From Candidatus Cloacimonadota bacterium (lineage in GTDB: Bacteria > Cloacimonadota > Cloacimonadia > Cloacimonadales > TCS61), in assembly GCA_016931665.1 (NCBI GenBank), contig JAFGEH010000104.1, positions 1 to 9,301 of the forward strand: a DNA stretch of 9,301 nt, given 5' to 3'. How positions within the stretch are numbered: position 1 is the first letter of the stretch; each line of letters starts with the position of its first letter. The translations under genes and the position numbers were made by a program. This document shows positions 7,547 through 9,301 of the stretch, piece by piece. The notes beneath the pieces were generated by a model that ran no database searches, was not told the DNA's origin, and saw nothing but the letters and a program-made list of their open reading frames with translations.

Positions 7547-8553
7547 CTCTCCTTCTGCCTGTTCCTGAGATAACCGATCTGCCAGATTTCCTGAGAGGAA
7601 AAATTCAATAGTGGCATCAGCAGCCGATAAGCGCTTTTCCCCATACTTTTTTTCAGGGCTTCTAATTCGATGATCTTTTCTTCAAATTTCTTGACTCCCA
7701 TAAATTCGAATTCCTGTAATAATAAACTGCCCTTGGCTGCAATAGCCAGTTCCGTAAAGATGCGCAGAAAGCAGAACATGTCCACCACTATTTCCGCAGG
7801 AAATTTCTGTTTCAACCGTAACAGATACTGACCTATTTCAGTGCCGGAAAAGGAGCCGGAGCGAATTATCCGCAATATTTCCAGATTGCTGTCCATTCCC
7901 TGCTGCAACCAGTTTGCCAGATCACGGTTACCCTGCTGGTAGGTTAAGGTTATGATCAAAGGCAGGGCAACAATCTGGAAAAGGGTTTCCCACACCGGTG
8001 GGAGGATGAATCCATTGAAAAAGCTATGCAGAATCATAGCCAGGAACAGGCCGGGCAGAAAGAGCAGGGGGCTGATTGATTTTTTGTGGATTACCAAGAT
8101 GATGGAGACAAGAGCCAGAAGGCAGGTTGTCCCCCCGTGCATAATGGCAGTTCCAAAACCTCTGATTACCCAGATCAACAGGTTCACATCGTTGAGACTG
8201 ATCAGATAATAGATATTTTCCAGCAGGGCAAAACCGGTTCCCACAGCAAACCCCAGAATCAGGCTGTCCACCAGGAAGGCCGCTCTCCTGCTGGCGATAA
8301 GGTAGATAACCAGGAGAGATTTCAGGATTTCTTCCCAGAACGGAGATAAGTATCTGGCATAGGTCATGGCATCGACAGGAAAGAATCTAATGATTAACTC
8401 GCTGATGAGTAAAGCGGCGAGAGCTGCGATCATACCACTGGTTATGGCCAGGATGACTGTTTTCATCATGTGCAGTTTATATGAATCAAACCAGATAAGC
8501 AGAATCAGGAAAAGCAGGACCGGAAGTGTGCTTAGGATCAGGGGGAAGATCAT
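7543..8553 (-). CDS. PrsW-like intramembrane protease with C-terminal cytoplasmic extension
   Basis: A 336-residue polytopic membrane protein. Hydrophobic segments lie near 3-22, 30-50, 68-88, 92-117, 124-155, 160-182 and 186-204. The membrane part holds the signature residues of the PrsW (M82) family: WEEILK with Glu74, Glu75 and Lys78; GFAVGTGFALLENIYY with Glu112, Asn113 and Tyr115; His139 in MHGG; and HSFFNGF with His176 and Asn180. Characterised PrsW cleaves the anti-sigma factor RsiW at site 1 in Bacillus; other family members may have different roles, and no anti-sigma gene is in the window. B. subtilis PrsW is about 218 residues. Here about 130 further residues (205-336) form a soluble, helix-rich cytoplasmic tail that I do not recognise. 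The ATG at 8553 is 1 nt after the stop of the barrel gene, with no clear Shine-Dalgarno, so translation is probably re-initiated. The 3' end overlaps the aminotransferase start (ATGA). Confidence 0.85.
   Translation of the reverse strand: MIFPLILSTLPVLLFLILLIWFDSYKLHMMKTVILAITSGMIAALAALLISELIIRFFPVDAMTYARYLSPFWEEILKSLLVIYLIASRRAAFLVDSLILGFAVGTGFALLENIYYLISLNDVNLLIWVIRGFGTAIMHGGTTCLLALVSIILVIHKKSISPLLFLPGLFLAMILHSFFNGFILPPVWETLFQIVALPLIITLTYQQGNRDLANWLQQGMDSNLEILRIIRSGSFSGTEIGQYLLRLKQKFPAEIVVDMFCFLRIFTELAIAAKGSLLLQEFEFMGVKKFEEKIIELEALKKSMGKSAYRLLMPLLNFSSQEIWQIGYLRNRQKER
7548..7553 (-). promoter_or_regulatory. Ribosome binding site for the aminotransferase start
   Basis: The minus strand reads AAGGAGAGATGATG here. 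The AAGGAG core lies only 2 nt from the first ATG (7546) but 5 nt from the second (7543). This favours the second ATG as the main start, removing one Met. The site lies within the last codons of the PrsW-like gene. Confidence 0.6.
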
Positions 8554-8554
8554 A

Positions 8555-9301
8555 TCAAAGCAGTTTGATGCTGATCATGTATTCGCGATATTCCTGGTTG
8601 TCCGGGGAAAAATAGAGGGCATAACCCAGAGAAAAGATGGATTTGATTTGTGCCAGCAGGATGATCTCGAAGTCTATCTGAATACCGGTGTTATAATGAA
8701 AATCTCTGACATCCGGATCGAGGGGATCGGCAGTCAGCAGGGAAGCGAAGATTGCCGGGCGCAGCCAGCGCAGATAGATTACCGGGAAACCGGCCTGCCG
8801 GAACCGCAGGGGAGGAAGGTTCAGCTCCACCATGGATTTCTGGAAGGTTAAGCCAGCCAGCTCGTTCAGTTCAGCGCCGGGAAAACTGTAGTATTCCCGG
8901 TAACGTTTTTCGTTCTGGTAATCCACCCAGTTATTACCAAATCCGCCAAAATAGAATTTATTGAAACTAGCTGATTGTTCACCTTCAGCCCAACCCTGAG
9001 CTGTTCGCAACCAGAGGGATGAATGATTCACTGGCAAAGGCAGACCGTAGTCACAAACGGCATAAATCCTCTGAAAATATCTGCTGTCCAGATATCTTGC
9101 TTCATAATGAATGCCGATATTGTAACCTTTCTCATCATCAACCGCGCCCAGTGAACCCTGCAGGTGTTTATAGGTAAAGCCTATTTTCCCCTGTAACATC
9201 TTGGCGTAATCGCTGGCCACATTCTGATAATCAGGCAGGATATCCTGTTCGCTGTAAGCTGTCAGGGCAAAGGTCAGATCCATGAACCTGGGTTTGTCGT
9301 A
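8555..9301 (-). CDS. Outer-membrane beta-barrel protein, C-terminal part (5' end outside window)
   Basis: The reading frame is open through base 9301 (it starts YDKPRFMDLT at the edge), so the Met at 9283 is probably internal and the true start lies upstream of the window. The 248 visible residues are rich in alternating aromatic/polar strands and end in a strand reaching the C-terminus (EYREYMISIKLL), as in outer-membrane barrels. The motif FGGFGNNWVDYQ, followed by KRYREYYSFPGAELNELAG (starting about residue 118 of the visible part) and LNLPPLRFR, resembles the C-terminal barrel found after TolB/WD40-like propeller domains in some FCB-group proteins. This resemblance is from memory and unconfirmed. 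If it holds, the missing N-terminus could be a periplasmic beta-propeller. The function is unknown. The gene lies 1 nt upstream of the PrsW-like gene and is likely co-transcribed with it. Confidence 0.7.
   Translation of the reverse strand, partial: YDKPRFMDLTFALTAYSEQDILPDYQNVASDYAKMLQGKIGFTYKHLQGSLGAVDDEKGYNIGIHYEARYLDSRYFQRIYAVCDYGLPLPVNHSSLWLRTAQGWAEGEQSASFNKFYFGGFGNNWVDYQNEKRYREYYSFPGAELNELAGLTFQKSMVELNLPPLRFRQAGFPVIYLRWLRPAIFASLLTADPLDPDVRDFHYNTGIQIDFEIILLAQIKSIFSLGYALYFSPDNQEYREYMISIKLL

Noticed and set aside
1..9301. Search by eye for CRISPR repeats, tRNA genes, insertion sequences and defence genes
   Set aside because: Nearly every base is assigned to a coding gene. No regularly spaced repeats, transposase motifs, tRNA-like cloverleaf or nuclease/toxin motifs were seen.

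Overview
The window is gene-dense (about 98% coding, roughly 47% GC by eye). It reads as a chromosomal segment from a diderm bacterium: two genes encode outer-membrane beta-barrel proteins (one Omp85-type with POTRA domains) and one encodes IspG of the bacterial MEP isoprenoid pathway. There are no RNA genes, mobile elements, CRISPR arrays or phage genes. The gene style (short IspG, lean three-POTRA Omp85, barrel protein coupled to a PrsW-like protease) would suit an uncultured FCB-group or Cloacimonadota-like lineage. That placement is an impression, not shown by the sequence.

Layout. (1) 1-2559, minus strand: ispG is followed by an Omp85-family gene whose start overlaps the ispG stop by 17 nt and whose 3' end lies beyond base 1. 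(2) 2560-2644: a short divergent intergenic region with a good sigma70-type promoter for the plus-strand genes and a small inverted repeat. (3) 2645-6431, plus strand: two tandem paralogous genes, overlapping by 14 nt. Each encodes a roughly 10-TM membrane protein with an extracytoplasmic loop, a GAF-like cytoplasmic domain and a C-terminal coiled coil, but no kinase, cyclase or phosphatase domain. (4) 6432-6484: a 53-nt convergent gap without a clear terminator. (5) 6485-9301, minus strand: a tightly coupled set transcribed in the order outer-membrane barrel protein (5' end outside the window), PrsW-like intramembrane protease, and HisC-type aminotransferase. The junctions are 1 nt apart and an ATGA overlap.

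How they fit together. The minus-strand genes are envelope and housekeeping functions. The two central genes are the least conventional part. They look like the sensory half of multi-TM histidine kinases (ComP-like layout) without an output domain, duplicated and translationally coupled. They probably form a membrane heterodimer signalling to a partner encoded elsewhere. The PrsW-like protein carries the family's expected active-site residues plus an unrecognised cytoplasmic extension of about 130 residues. No anti-sigma factor or other obvious substrate is encoded in the window.
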